From Catonia carolina (lineage: Eukaryota > Arthropoda > Insecta > Hemiptera > Achilidae): 64,000 nt of DNA. Location of the stretch: positions 64,885,041 through 64,949,040 of the forward strand of contig JAQMRL010000008.1 in assembly GCA_035578175.1 (NCBI GenBank). Reading direction: 5' to 3'. Below, piece after piece: positions 21,678-32,304 of this stretch. The first letter of the stretch is position 1; the number at the start of each line of letters is the position of its first letter. A program made the position numbers and the translations under genes. The notes beneath the pieces were generated by a model. The model worked only from the letters and a program-made list of their open reading frames with translations, was not told the origin of the DNA and ran no database searches.

Positions 21678-21948
21678 TAGTACTAAAAATTTATCATCTT
21701 TATTGTTTACTTAAAAATATGTAACTACTACAGCGAGTAATTTTTACCGTGAAGTAAAAACGGCCACATTTGTTTTATATTTTTTTACTTAATTTTATTT
21801 TTGAAAAGGTGCTATTTAGAAAAATGAAATTAATATTTTTTAAATTGTTTAATATTTATAAAAGTATACATTTACAAGAATTAATACTAAAATTGTCTTT
21901 ATGAAATCAATAATTACTTAGGTAGCTGTTTATAAACAGTAATACTTT

Positions 21949-22290
21949 TTAGAATACTTTTTCATACACAGTCAATGAGTTGTTCGGATCTTTTGGTACT
22001 TTAAATTTCGGTTGATAGTCACCATAATCTTTATATAACAACCTATATAGGCATTTCCAATTTTGTTTTTTAAATGCTGCCTCCATATATGCTCCAGTTG
22101 CTACAGCAAATATATTTTTGTAACCTAATGTTTTTGCTAATTTTTCAGATTCTTTTATTAATTTTCCTGATATGCCTTGTTTACGGTTGTGTTTATGTAC
22201 ACCTAAAACTCGAATTTCAATCGTAGATTTTTCTAATTTTGATAATAATTCATTCGAATCTCTATCTACATAGTCGAACAACCTTTTAAT
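21949..22290 (-). CDS. GNAT gene A, last coding exon
   Basis: Terminal exon of gene A, 113 codons plus TAA. It is entered in phase 0 after a long pyrimidine tract and CAG. It carries the acetyl-CoA-binding core: strand IEIRVLGVHK, then the pyrophosphate loop R-K-Q-G-I-S (exon residues 36-41), then helix SEKLAKTLGY. The C-terminal block ATGAYMEAAFKKQNW is where active NATs usually have a Tyr-Ser pair. The protein ends with the family-typical KDYGDYQPKFKVP and a terminal beta strand LTVYEK. Joined to exon 1 across a 4379-nt intron, the protein is 201 aa, shorter than most insect aaNAT-like proteins. A small middle exon may be missing from this model. The intron holds two RepA copies, LINE pieces and one RepB copy. 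Confidence 0.85.
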   Translation of the reverse strand: MKRLFDYVDRDSNELLSKLEKSTIEIRVLGVHKHNRKQGISGKLIKESEKLAKTLGYKNIFAVATGAYMEAAFKKQNWKCLYRLLYKDYGDYQPKFKVPKDPNNSLTVYEKVF

Positions 22291-22484
22291 CTGAAAAAAA
22301 AACAAAGCGTTTTACAAAAACTTATGTCATTCTATCATATAAGCCGATTTTAAAAGTAAGGCCATACTTACGATATCAATAAAAACGAGTTTATTGTTAT
22401 TGGTTTTAAAATTTTTTAACAACAATTATTTGTCTATTATTAACTTTCTGCTGTCAATTGTTCCTTTAGAAGCCAACGTAATAA

Positions 22485-22642
22485 ATTCTTTGTAATGTTC
22501 GTCAAACCTTTGTGTAATGCTCAGAAACATATAGTACGCGTTATATTAGGTAAAAATAAACACCACAAATCATTCCCTTTCTTTGATTCCTTGAGGTTAT
22601 TACCTCTACGGTATCTGTACTTCCGTAGATTGCTTACTAATT
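22485..22642 (+). pseudogene. LINE C-terminal fragment
   Basis: The translation LCNAQKHIVRVILGKNKHHK, then FPFFDSLRLLPLRYLYFRRL, fits the conserved Q-K-x-x-R-x-I...P-L-F-x-x-L-x-I-L-P-L block of non-LTR elements. It is immediately followed by RepA copy 3, in the gene A intron. Confidence 0.65.
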
Positions 22643-23043
22643 ACTGCTGTTTAGGTCATCAGCCGAAAGGCTGGTTTGAACCTCAAGAGGTTTTACTAAG
22701 TAAAACGAGGAGTGAGGTGGTTTACCATTAATTTTAGGCCTTCCTCACGAGTTGAAAAATATGCTTATCAGCATGGCGGGCCCTCTGAAAAGCATATATT
22801 TTACACCCTGCAAATGACATCTTCACTTCATTCACCACAGGGTCTGGCTGTATAATGAAAGTAATTACTTTTAGAGGAGATAACTCTGATTAGTGTCATT
22901 TGCACCTCTACCTCTTCTGTTCTTAAATACTTCAGTCATATAATTGACTGACCATAATATAAGAAAAAGAACTATTTTTGTAGCCCTGGAACTAGCAGAT
23001 CAAGTGCAAATTATTGAACACTCCACCTGCCTGCTATGGGCAG
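22643..23043 (-). repeat. RepA copy 3
   Basis: Full-length family member inside the gene A intron. It has the AGCC-GAAA-GGCT hairpin at one end and CTATGGGCAG at the other. The family ORF start codon is lost. Confidence 0.85.
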
Positions 23044-23394
23044 TACTATACTATAAAAGTTATTCTCAGGATATTATCCAGCGTATCACTTTTACTAGGC
23101 TATACGTCAAGATGATATGGTAATACAACCAAGGCCTAAAATTGAGTTATTTAAACGGTTTTATTTGTATTTAAGACCTAAAACTTCAACTTTGTACCAA
23201 AAATGTTATCTTCGTTAGTTCGACCGGCGAAGATAATTTTTCTACACAAATGCTAAGACCCATTTCTGGAGATGAATGAAGTTCACATATATTTTACTTA
23301 TTGTCTAAATTTAGTCGAGGCTGTCTCGGATTACCAAATAGGATTAGCACATAAGATCAGTAAAATATAGCTGTAATTCTTGTTGTTGTTGTTG

Positions 23395-23792
23395 TTGTTG
23401 TTGCTGTTGTTTGGGTCATCAGCCGAAAGGCTGGTTTGAACTTCTAAAGGCTTTACTAAGTAAAACGAGGAGTGAGGTAGTTTACTATTGCCTTCCTGAC
23501 TGAGTTGAAAAGTATACTTATCAGCATGCCAGGCCCTCCGAAAAGCACATATTTTCCACTTTGTAAATGACACCTTCACTTCATTCACCACAGTGTCTGG
23601 CTGTATAATGAAATTCATTATTCTCATAGAACATAACTCTGACTAGTGTACTTTACACCTCTACCTCTTCTGTTCTTAAATCTTTTAGTCGTATAATTGG
23701 CTGACCATGCGATAAGAAACCGAACTATTTAACCCTGGAACTAGCAGATCGAGTACAAATAATTTAACACTCTACCTACTTGTTATGGGTAA
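23395..23792 (-). repeat. RepA copy 4 with (CAA)n tail
   Basis: Full-length copy 350 bp from copy 3 in the same orientation. A run of TTG units at 23380-23403 forms its tail. The ORF starting at 23627 (minus) is open through the tail into a poly-Asn run. Confidence 0.85.
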
Positions 23793-24135
23793 CTGTAATT
23801 CTTAGTGAACGGAAATTCTTCCGTTAATTTAAAGAAACTAAAAAATATCTAGACATTATGTTAGACGTAATATAGATATAATAATAAAATCAGAAATACT
23901 ATTAGTATATAGACTAATGATATAAAACATTTGTATAAGTTATACTTATAAGTATATTATGTGTATAATATACTAGTTGAAACGGCTGTGGAGAGCCATA
24001 TGTTCATTTTAATTGTCACATAGAAAAAAATCAGAATTTTAGCCCAAATGCGTCTTTCCTCAAGTGATAGGAGGTTTAGGCTTGTTTACAAACAAGCCTA
24101 AACCAAATTAATTAATTAATTTTTGTTGTTTGTAA
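23793..24135. other. Gene A intron, AT-rich DNA
   Basis: AT-rich, with ATTATGTGTATAATA-type palindromes at about 23955. Nothing else recognised. Confidence 0.4.
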
Positions 24136-24139
24136 TTAA

Positions 24140-24312
24140 AATATGAATTCGATCCAGAAACAGTGTGCAAGTTATGTGACTGTGGAGAAAAAGATAATCT
24201 GTGTCATTTTCTTTTGGAATGCAGAACTTTTAAAGACTTAAGCAGAAGTTCCTACCTAATTATATAGATGAGCAATTATCAAAACTAAAACTAAACTAAA
24301 GGATATATATAT

Positions 24313-24367
<55 letters not shown>

Positions 24368-24652
24368 TATTGAAAAAGAATAAACTACTCCATTATTTAC
24401 TATTCATTATCATTTATTAACTATTTTTTAAGACTGAATGAGGGACCCACCCGTTTGGTTTGGCCTCCTGTCCCCCATTAAAATATTTTACAATTCTCTT
24501 TTCTTCTTCTTAGTTGCCTAGTAACCATACTTTTGTTAATGAAATCAAATAATTTTATTAAAATATTTATTTCAATCAGCTGGAGATATCTATTTTTATT
24601 TCAATAGACTCAAAAATAAACAACTCCAGGTGTCCAGTAAATTTGTCATATT

Positions 24653-24693
<41 letters not shown>

Positions 24694-24840
24694 TAAAGGA
24701 TATATGATTTTTACTCGTTGGAAAATATTTTGGTTATAAATGGTGATTACCAAAAGTTGAAAAAAATTATTTTTGTATGTTATTTCAAGTTTGGAATTGA
24801 GAAGGGTATTTAATTTGTATTTTGGTATAGGGCATTGATG
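24140..24840 (+). pseudogene. LINE 3' end interrupted by a 0.4-kb insert
   Basis: VCKLCDCGEKDNLCHFLLEC shows the C-x-x-C...H...C zinc knuckle that ends many non-LTR ORF2 proteins. The reading resumes after the insert as FYSLENILVINGDYQKLKK. The direct repeat CTAAAGGATATAT flanks the insert (about 24294 and 24692), consistent with a target duplication. Confidence 0.5.
24300..24365. repeat. (TA)n / (CATA)n microsatellite
   Basis: Alternating TA run with a few CATA units at the left edge of the insert; a second (TA)n run (24655-24690) marks its right edge. Confidence 0.85.
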
Positions 24841-24904
24841 TAACAGACATTGAAATAGGCTTTCACATAATGCTCATCTAATTGTATTTTTTGTTTGTAT
24901 TCTT

Positions 24905-25175
24905 ATATTTTTATCGAAATATTGTATTTCGCTTTTATTTATATTGTAATGTATACGTATTTAAATGCAATCTTATATTTACTGTAATTGAAATATTGTA
25001 TTTTTTTATTTATATTGTGCGTATTCAAATGTAATATTATATTTTATTGAAATATTGTATGTTGTTTTTTATTTATATTGTAATTGCATGTGTATTCAAA
25101 TGTAATCTTATATTTAATTGAAATATTGTATTATACTTTTATATTTTGTATTGTAATTTTATATGAATTCAAAAA
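24905..25175. repeat. Imperfect tandem repeat, about 80-90 bp period
   Basis: GAAATATTGTAT and TTTATATTGTAAT blocks recur three to four times with drift. It may be the 3' UTR repeat of the LINE upstream. No coding content. Confidence 0.6.
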
Positions 25176-25306
25176 TTTGTACTTATTTTTATGAGCCAAC
25201 TCCGTGTTCTAAGTTTTATTCTTGTAGTAATAAAGTAATTCTATTCTATTATATACAATGATGCATAATAAAATAGACGTGCATAATACGGGATATGCTT
25301 TTTAAC

Positions 25307-25493
25307 TTTTTATTGTTGTGTGACATTTTTATTGTAAGTCAAGGTCAGGCTTGAAAGCATTTAAACTGTCACAATATAGTTTATTGCAACGCATCAACGT
25401 ACTTTGTTTTCCAAGCAACGAATAATTGATGCAAATAACACATTGATATAAAATATAGCTTAAGCTGTAAACAAAGTCACGATCAACTTTTAC
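25307..25493. repeat. Left copy of a duplication flanking RepB
   Basis: About 187 bp (TTTTTATTGTTGTGTGACAT through GATCAACTTTT), repeated in direct orientation at 26434-26630 exactly on the other side of a RepB copy. The copies differ by substitutions and small indels, so the event is not recent. Confidence 0.8.
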
Positions 25494-26433
25494 TTTCCCT
25501 TGCCTATATGAATTAGGAAGGAAAGTAATGTTTTCATGTCGATTTTTCGAAATCGAGTTTTCACCGGATCTACACGTTTTCAGACCCCCTGAACCCAAAA
25601 ACATGTTTTTAGCGATTGGTCTGTGTGTGTGAGTGTGAACAAAATATCTCAAGAACGGAAAATCGTACAAGCTTGAAACTTAGAACTTAAGTTAGGTACC
25701 ACCAGAGAAATCGACACGAATATTTTCATTGAAATCGGTCTACCGGAAGTAGTACTTTATTCATGTAATTTTTTACTTTGTTGCAATTTTCTCAAAAACG
25801 GCTCCTACGATTTTTTTAAAAAATCACCTCATTTACTACATTTACTATCTTTTTTATACTCTACAAGATAGGGTAGGCGCTATCTCTGCTGAAATTCTTG
25901 CGGAGGCTGTTCTCTCGTAGAAATTTGTTTTTAAATATGCGGCTTTAATATGCATTTTAGCGCAAAAATATACAATAAAAGTTATAGAGAATTTAAAAAA
26001 CCTACAACTTTTGTTTCAAACATTTTTTGTATAACGCTTAGTTTAGTGATAATTAGTGATTTTCTGTTTTTTCCATAAAAATCTGTAAAAAGTGGATTTA
26101 CTAAAATTTCGACCGCCGTATCCATTTTACGACAAAAATGCATATAATAAAATTTATAGGAAATTAAAAGATCTACAAGTTTCATTTCAAGCATTTTTCT
26201 TTAGAACCTAGTTTAGCGTATAAGAGTGATTTTTCGTATTATTAAGCCAAATTAAGGTTGGTTTTCATTTTGCGTCATTCACTCATGATTAAAATTAGGT
26301 TATGTTTTATGCGGTTAAATTTCGTTGTTTATTTCTAATGTTTTATTATTAATGTTAGATTATATTGTTCATTATTAACATTATTGTTCATTATTATTGG
26401 CAAGTGAAGGTCGTGTGAGTGTTTCATATCCGA
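25494..26433 (-). repeat. RepB copy, inverted, in gene A intron
   Basis: Runs on the minus strand from TCGGATATGAAACAC (right) to GGCAAGGGAAAGTAAAA (left), 0.94 kb. It contains the family blocks GGTCTGAAAACGTGTAGATC and GAATTTCAGCAGAGATAGCG. It is bounded on both sides by the 0.19-kb direct repeat. Confidence 0.8.
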
Positions 26434-26630
26434 TTTTTATTGTTGTGTGACATTTTTATTTTTATTTTAAGTCAGGCTTGGACAGCATTTAAGCTGTCAC
26501 ATAATAGGTTATTGCAAAGCATCAACGTACTTTGTTTTCCAAGTAACAAATGATTGGTGCAAATAACATACAGACAGAAAATATATCATAATTTGATGGT
26601 AAGCTTTAAACAAATTCACCATCAATTTTT
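26434..26630. repeat. Right copy of the duplication flanking RepB
   Basis: Direct partner of 25307-25493. It ends about 40 bp before the donor of GNAT gene A exon 1, so it is intronic. Confidence 0.8.
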
Positions 26631-26669
26631 AATAGTAAGGAAAATGTATTAGTAAAGTTAAAAACTTAC

Positions 26670-26933
26670 ATCAGCCGGGACTCCACATGCAATACCATCT
26701 TTTGGAGTAACATTTATGGCGACGCCAACAATTTCTCCAGTACTTGTCACAGCTTTAAGCGTTAAATTATCTTCTAAAGTTTGTAATGCTGGCCACTCAT
26801 CAATCGTAGGAGGCGATTTCATATCAAGAGCTTCATACAATGGCATATCCGGGAAAAATGAATATTCCAATATATTATAATAGATTTCCTTTTTATCTTC
26901 CAACTGTGCAAATTGAATTGTGTAATCCGCCAT
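26670..26933 (-). CDS. GNAT gene A, first coding exon (arylalkylamine NAT-like)
   Basis: First coding exon of a predicted acetyl-CoA-dependent N-acetyltransferase. Related insect enzymes acetylate biogenic amines such as dopamine, in amine inactivation and cuticle sclerotisation; the substrate here is unknown. It encodes 88 residues from ATG at 26933 and ends in phase 0 at a GTAAGT donor. The N-terminal GNAT strand-helix pattern reads MADYTIQFAQLEDKKEIY. It is followed by the FFPDMPL motif (Met30 in place of the usual catalytic Glu) and by the strand GEIVGVAINVTP. Two other minus-strand exons in the window have the same length, phase and sequence pattern. The start is chosen because it aligns with the starts of both paralogues. 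The bases before it (TTATTTAG, then a short leader) could be a 5'-UTR splice acceptor. Family assignment rests on pattern recognition of the GNAT fold. Confidence 0.85.
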
Positions 26934-27187
26934 TATTATTTACCTAAATAATTTAAATTTAATTTATTTTCAGAATAAAAAAATAACATACAACACTATA
27001 ACAAAATGCTCTTAATTATCATTTCAACGTGATCCAGAAACTTAAAGCATTCAAATAATTACAATTTTACACACATTTTAGACTTACACGTAAGAAGCAA
27101 GGATTTCTTTTGTTAATATTAACCTCTCAACAGCACAAATGTAGCAGCCTAAGTAATTGAATCAATTGATTAGTTTTAAAAAAATTA

Positions 27188-27880
27188 CGTTCACCTGAAT
27201 GCTTTACTTTTTGCGGATGATTTGTGGATTGTACAAGAGAGGGAGGATGAGCTCCAGAGATCGGTGTATGTTTTAAATGAATTATGCAAAAATATAATTT
27301 TAAATTTTCAGTGAAAAGTCAAAGGTAATGGCATTTATTGGTAAATATCCTACCAGGTCTAAAATTGTGGTAGATGATGTAGTGCTCGAGCTAGTATCGC
27401 AATGCAATTGTTTAGGTTGTGACATCGGGTTTGATCAAGATTTGGACATAGAGAAGAAAGTTCGCAAATTCCAAGCAGTGTGCGGAAATATTAGCAGAAC
27501 CCTAGGCAGGAAAACAAAGAAAAAACCTCAGATAAAGTTTTACAAGGTGATGGCTGCCCCAGTCCTACTCTATGGAAGATAGTCGTGGATTATTACCAGA
27601 CCACAACAGAGTAGAGTACAGGTGGCAGAGATGCGATTCCTGCAAAGAACAAAGGGTTGCAGTCGTAGGGACCTACACAGAAATGAGAGCATAACAGCAG
27701 AACTGGGTATTTACAACCTGAATGGGAAGATTGCAGAATATCAAAATCGATGGAGGGAGCACGTAGAGAGAATGCCTGAGGGAAAGATCCCCTTCATTGT
27801 TTTGCAATACAGTTCGATGGGGAGGAGAGATGTTGGGAGGCCACGCAAAAGATGGCAATAATTCAATACTTTGTCGCTAT
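27188..27880 (+). pseudogene. LINE reverse transcriptase C-terminal half
   Basis: LNALLFADDLWIVQE carries the reverse transcriptase F-A-D-D catalytic motif. It is followed by VSQCNCLGCDIGFDQDLDIE, FYKVMAAPVLLYGR, a stop, MRFLQRTKGCSRRDLHRNES and MGRRDVGRPRKRWQ, which is the end of the protein. It has one stop at 27580-27582 and a frame break near 27310. The 3' UTR holds a SINE insertion and then ends in a long (AAG)n tail. Confidence 0.75.
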
Positions 27881-27894
27881 TATGAGTCGGAACA

Positions 27895-28070
27895 TTTTTT
27901 TTTTTTTGGTTTAACGTCCGACTGTTCTGCAATTACTGCTAATGCAGACGGTGAATGATGAAATGATTTTTTGTAACGTATGAAAAAATGCCGTGCCTGA
28001 ATGGGATTCGAACCCAAGACCGCATGATGAGAGGCGAGCACGTTACCAACTTCGCCCCAATGCGGCCGGC
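27895..28070 (-). repeat. tRNA-derived SINE, family T2, with 13-bp target duplication
   Basis: On the minus strand: a tRNA-like head with ATTGGGGCGAAGTTGGTAAC, a perfect B box GGTTCGAATCC, a body of about 100 bp and a poly(A) tail. ATGAGTCGGAACA occurs on both sides (27882-27894 and 28071-28083), giving exact insertion boundaries. It landed in the 3' UTR of the LINE upstream. Confidence 0.85.
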
Positions 28071-28108
28071 ATGAGTCGGAACAGACGGAAGCCTAATCCT
28101 TGATTGTG

Positions 28109-28463
28109 AGAAGAAGAAGAAGAAGAAGAAGAAGAAGAAGAAGAAGAAGAAGAAGAAGAAGAAGAAGAAGAAGAAGAAGAAGAAGAAGAAGAAGAAGAAG
28201 AAGAAGAAGAAGAAGAAGAAGAAGAAGAAGAAGAAGAAGAAGAAGAAGAAGAAGAAGAAGAAGAAGAAGAAGAAGAAGAAGAAGAAGAAGAAGAAGAAGA
28301 AGAAGAAGAAGAAGAAGAAGAAGAAGAAGAAGAAGAAGAAGAAGAAGAAGAAGAAGAAGAAGAAGAAGAAGAAGAAGAAGAAGAAGAAGAAGAAGAAGAA
28401 GAAGAAGAAGAAGAAGAAGAAGAAGAAGAAGAAGAAGAAGAAGAAGAAGAAGAAGAAGAAGAA
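28109..28463. repeat. (AAG)n microsatellite, about 118 units
   Basis: A 355-bp uninterrupted GAA run directly after the LINE 3' UTR, so probably expanded from its tail. A second LINE (54.2 kb) also ends in short (GAA)n. The poly-Ser and poly-Arg frames here are artefacts. Confidence 0.95.
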
Positions 28464-28770
28464 ATTGAATGTTCTGGCCTGCTCAATAAGACATTTATAA
28501 ATTACAATCTTGGATCATACAGGGTCCCTTTCTAAAAAAGCATCACTTCAGTTTTCGTGCTGATATGCACAGTTTCTACGAATTGGATAGATTTTGGAAA
28601 AGAGAAATGACTCTTTGGAACTTCTCTTCTCATTCGTTTGCTAAAATTTTAGTGTCAAAAATGGTATTCAGGGAGAGACAATGACGTACCATTAGTGGAT
28701 TGATAACGAAATTTCCATTTTCGTAATAATTCGGGTTTATATTACTTATATTAAAGCGTGTGTGACATAC

Positions 28771-29364
28771 CAGTGGCGTAACTAGGACTTGACTTTGAGA
28801 GGGATGGATCTGATTGAAGAGTACAACACACCGGACCCCCCAAAATGCGGTGGGGGGGGGGGTCCGGGGCCCTCCCGGAAACATTGAAAAATTTTTGTTC
28901 TCTAAAATAAGATTTTAGTCTTAGAACATAATTGTAGAAATTACAACAAACTTTTTGTAAATTTTACTAGAAAACTGTATTAATGGAAAATATCTTGACT
29001 TTTTTAGAATAAAACACAATGTATTAAATCCTGCCTTCTATTGAAAATTTATCAATTTTTACCATATATTTGTAATGTTTCCTATTTTATACATTTAGGA
29101 TTTTATACATTTAACTCCTATTAGTTTTACAAACGTAGGACACCAATAACTTAACAAGAATTAAGATGAATAAATTACTAGGAATAAAAGAAACTGTGTT
29201 AGAATTCGTTAATCATGCAAATAAACTACTAATTTTAATAAATTAGATAGGACTAATTAAAACTTAAACATTTAATTGCTGTTAAAAATGTTTAATTGCT
29301 GTTATACCAAATTTTTTTTAGAATTCTGGGGGAGATGTACCTCCTAATCCCCCTCTAGTTACGT
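28771..29364. mobile_element. hAT-like MITE, 594 bp, with 8-bp target duplication
   Basis: The left end is CAGTGGCGTAACTAG and the right end CTAGTTACG; both are flanked by TGACATAC (28763-28770 and 29365-29372). The 8-bp duplication and CAG start fit hAT-type elements. A G-rich run occurs near 28851. No transposase. Confidence 0.7.
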
Positions 29365-29372
29365 GACATACA

Positions 29373-30000
29373 ACATAAGATATCCTTGTCTGACAGAATA
29401 ATATAATGAATAACAGTTTCATACAACCTAGTACAATACATTACACTAATATTAATACATTATTTGCTAATTAAATTACATTTTCAATTCATGTATTGCA
29501 CCTAACTATGTTTGATTTGCTATTTAATGGATATTAATGTAGTGGCTTGTAGTGGGTGGAAATTCTGGTTTACTAAGTGGTTGGGGTGACCGATGATGTG
29601 ACAGAATACCAAGCTTTGATCCCTGAGAGTAACAGCTCTATAATAGCAATTACAGTACAACCAGATGCAATTTAATACACATTCAGTTTTTTTTAAATTA
29701 TAGTAATCAATGAATTTTGACAATGATTTATAATTATCCTTTTCAGTGGTTTTGAAAAATGTTGAAAGTTATTGCATTATAATGCAATTCATTGCCTAAT
29801 GGCCAAGCCATTGATGCAACTTTATGAACTAACTGAAATGAAGTTACTTTTAATGGTTCCGGATCAGTTATCTTATCAAACTAACACCTCTAAGGTGATA
29901 GCTTTTCTCCTAGATAAGAAAATCACCTGTTCTAAATACTAGAATGTAAGTCATATTTACAAAAACAAGGAATTAAAAATTGCATTATCAGTAAAGTTAA
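29373..30000. other. Intergenic DNA, nothing recognised
   Basis: AT-rich unique-looking sequence without a supported ORF. Confidence 0.4.
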
Positions 30001-30002
30001 AT

Positions 30003-30100
30003 AATGGACTTGTCTCAGCGGAGCATTCCAAACAGGAAACCGGAGGTGAAATCGATTCCCAGCTAGGATCTGATCTGAATGCAACTTAAAGTTATTATAT
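30003..30100 (+). repeat. Degenerate tRNA-derived SINE head
   Basis: CTCAGCGGAGCATTCC, then AAATCGATTCCCAGCTAGG (B-box-like), resembles a tRNA-derived head; the body is not recognisable. Confidence 0.3.
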
Positions 30101-30167
30101 TTTTAAAATATTAAGAACCTAATGTATTCAATATCATAAAATTGATACTTTATTAAAATTTAAATAA

Positions 30168-30493
30168 TGTTGTTTAGGTCATCAGCTGAAAGGCTGGTTT
30201 GAACCTCTAGTACAGAGGTTTTACTAAGTAAAAACGAGGAGTGAAGTGGTTTACTATTGCCTTCCTCACTCCTTCATTTCATTCACCACAGGGTCTGGCT
30301 GTACAGTGAAATTCATTGCTCTAAGAAAAGATAACTCTGACTAACATCTTTTGCACCTCTACCTCTTTTGTTCTTAAATAGTTCAGTCATGTAATTAGCC
30401 GACTGTGTGATAAGAAACAGGACTATCTTTGTAGCCCTGGAACCAACAGATCGAGTGTAATTAATTTAATACTCCAACTGCCCGATATGGGCA
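30168..30493 (-). repeat. RepA copy 5, internally deleted
   Basis: Both family ends are present (AGCTGAAAGGCT and GATATGGGCA). About 70 bp is missing around the GCATGCTGATAAGCATA region. Confidence 0.85.
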
Positions 30494-30684
30494 AAAAATA
30501 AAATGTAGAACAAATATTAAAACTTACTGCATTTACAAAAAAGTGTTTTTATTGTAACTTATATCGGTGTGAAAGTAAAACGGAATTTCAGCTTCATTTT
30601 ACGGAAATGAAAATTAATAAAATAAACATTTTCGATTGGGTTTTACAGTTTAGGCTAAAATATTTACATGCTGATATTTTAAAT

Positions 30685-31020
30685 GACCTCCCGAGTTGGT
30701 CTAGAGGTAAAGTCGTCGCCGCTAGTCAACTGTTTAACGACTGATTTTCGGAGACGAAAGTTCCTGGTTTAAATCCTAGTAAAGGTAAAAGTAACTACTT
30801 TTATACGATTTGAGACAGTAGTTACCGGTGTACTTTGATGGTTGGGATTCAATTAACCATAAATTTTCAGGGATGGTCGGGCTGGGTCTGTACAAGACTA
30901 CACCTCATTTAAATGTCGTATACATTATCCTCATCTCAATAAGTCATGGGGTTGCTTATTGTTCTTAAATTGATCAGATTGTAACGTATATGTATTAGGT
31001 ATTAAATAAAATAAAATTAT
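30685..31020 (+). repeat. tRNA-derived SINE, family T1, near complete
   Basis: A-box region GAGTTGGTCTAGAGGTAAAG, B-box-like GGTTTAAATCC about 70 bp on, a conserved body and an AT-rich tail (ATTAAATAAAATAAAATT). Related copies lie at 7.7, 57.3, 58.1 and 61.3 kb. Confidence 0.8.
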
Positions 31021-31359
31021 TTTCTCCACATTTGTTTAGTCGATAACAAATTTGACTTCATAGCTGAAAGCTTTGAATTTAATTCTGGGTAAGTTTCTGG
31101 AGAAATTTTCACACTGTAAAATTCACGTTTCGTGAAAAAGGTCCGAATCGTAACTGTGTATCGTATAATTAGTTGTAATCGTAAGTAGGATTGAGTTAAA
31201 TTAAGTGAAAAATAATCTTGTTACTAATTAAGTTTATTTAATATCATAATTTGTTTTAAGTATCTTGATTGCTGTAATTGTAATTTATTACAATATTTAT
31301 AGTCTCATTAACAGCTTGTTCATTAGCGATTACTTTGTGTTAAGAAACGTTGGGTTTGA

Positions 31360-31767
31360 ATAGGAAAAAAAACGAGAAAGGATACCCAAATGAAATGTTA
31401 TAGAGCAATGGCTGTACCACTCATAACATATGGGAGTGAAAATGGGTGTCATTACAGAGGAATGAATCTCGTATCCAGGCTGCTGAAATGAGATTTTTGC
31501 GGGGAGTCAAAGGTTAGATACCCGGTTAGATAGAGTACGTAACTAAGCTATCCGCCCCGAGCTAAATGTCCAGTCACTGTTGGAAACGTTAAGAATATTT
31601 ATAAGATAAACTGGTCCAGCCATTTACTTTGCATGCTAGCTCACTTCCTTTATGAGCATGGAAATAGAAACCTAGAGGGAAGCGAGGCTTGGGAAGGCCT
31701 AAAAAGAGATGAATGCCGGAACAGGTCATTGGGCCTAATTTTTGACAGATGATGATGATGATGATGA
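31360..31767 (+). pseudogene. LINE 3' end with (GAT)n tail
   Basis: MKCYRAMAVPLITYGSE matches the end of the LINE reverse transcriptase family also seen minus-strand at 39.95-40.29 kb. A decayed remainder with several stops leads to GATGATGATGATGATGA. Strongly degraded. Confidence 0.6.
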
Positions 31768-31911
31768 AGGTTAACATAGTGTTAGTATTTAGGGTTATAA
31801 GTTGTTGACATATCCTGTATTCCATCTGGGAGCCTCTTCAATTGCAGTTTAAAGTAAACGTTTAAATATAGTATTATAACCCAGTTGATGACTTTAAATG
31901 GTGCCCATAAA

Positions 31912-32283
31912 AAGCAGGTGGAGTGTTAAATTATTTGCACTCGATTTGATAGTTCCAGTGCTACAAATAATAGTTCTTTTTTATCACATGGTCAGCCAAT
32001 TATATGACTAAAGCTTTTACGAACAGAAGAGGTAGAGCTGTAAAAGATACTAGTCAGAGTTATCTCCTCTGAGAGTAATGAATTTCATAATACAGCCAGA
32101 CCTTGTAGTGAATGAAGTGAAGGTGTCATTTGCAGGGTGGAAAGTAGATGTTTTTCGGAGGGCTGGACATGCATACGTTTCCACTCAGTGAAGAAGGCAT
32201 GGTAAACCACCTCACTCTTCATTTTACTCAGTAAAGTCTCTAGAGGTAAACCAGCTTTTCAGCTGATGACCTTAACAACAAAG
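31912..32283 (+). repeat. RepA copy 6
   Basis: Sense-strand copy (ATGAATTTCATAATACAGCC in the middle) ending AGCTGATGACCTTAACAACA. The ORF start is intact but the frame is broken. Confidence 0.85.
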
Positions 32284-32304
32284 ACATTAAATAAGGAACA
32301 TTAA

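Noticed and set aside
28043..28486. Poly-Ser and poly-Arg ORFs of 122-147 codons
   Set aside because: They are translations of the (AAG)n microsatellite in two frames; no flanking coding signal.
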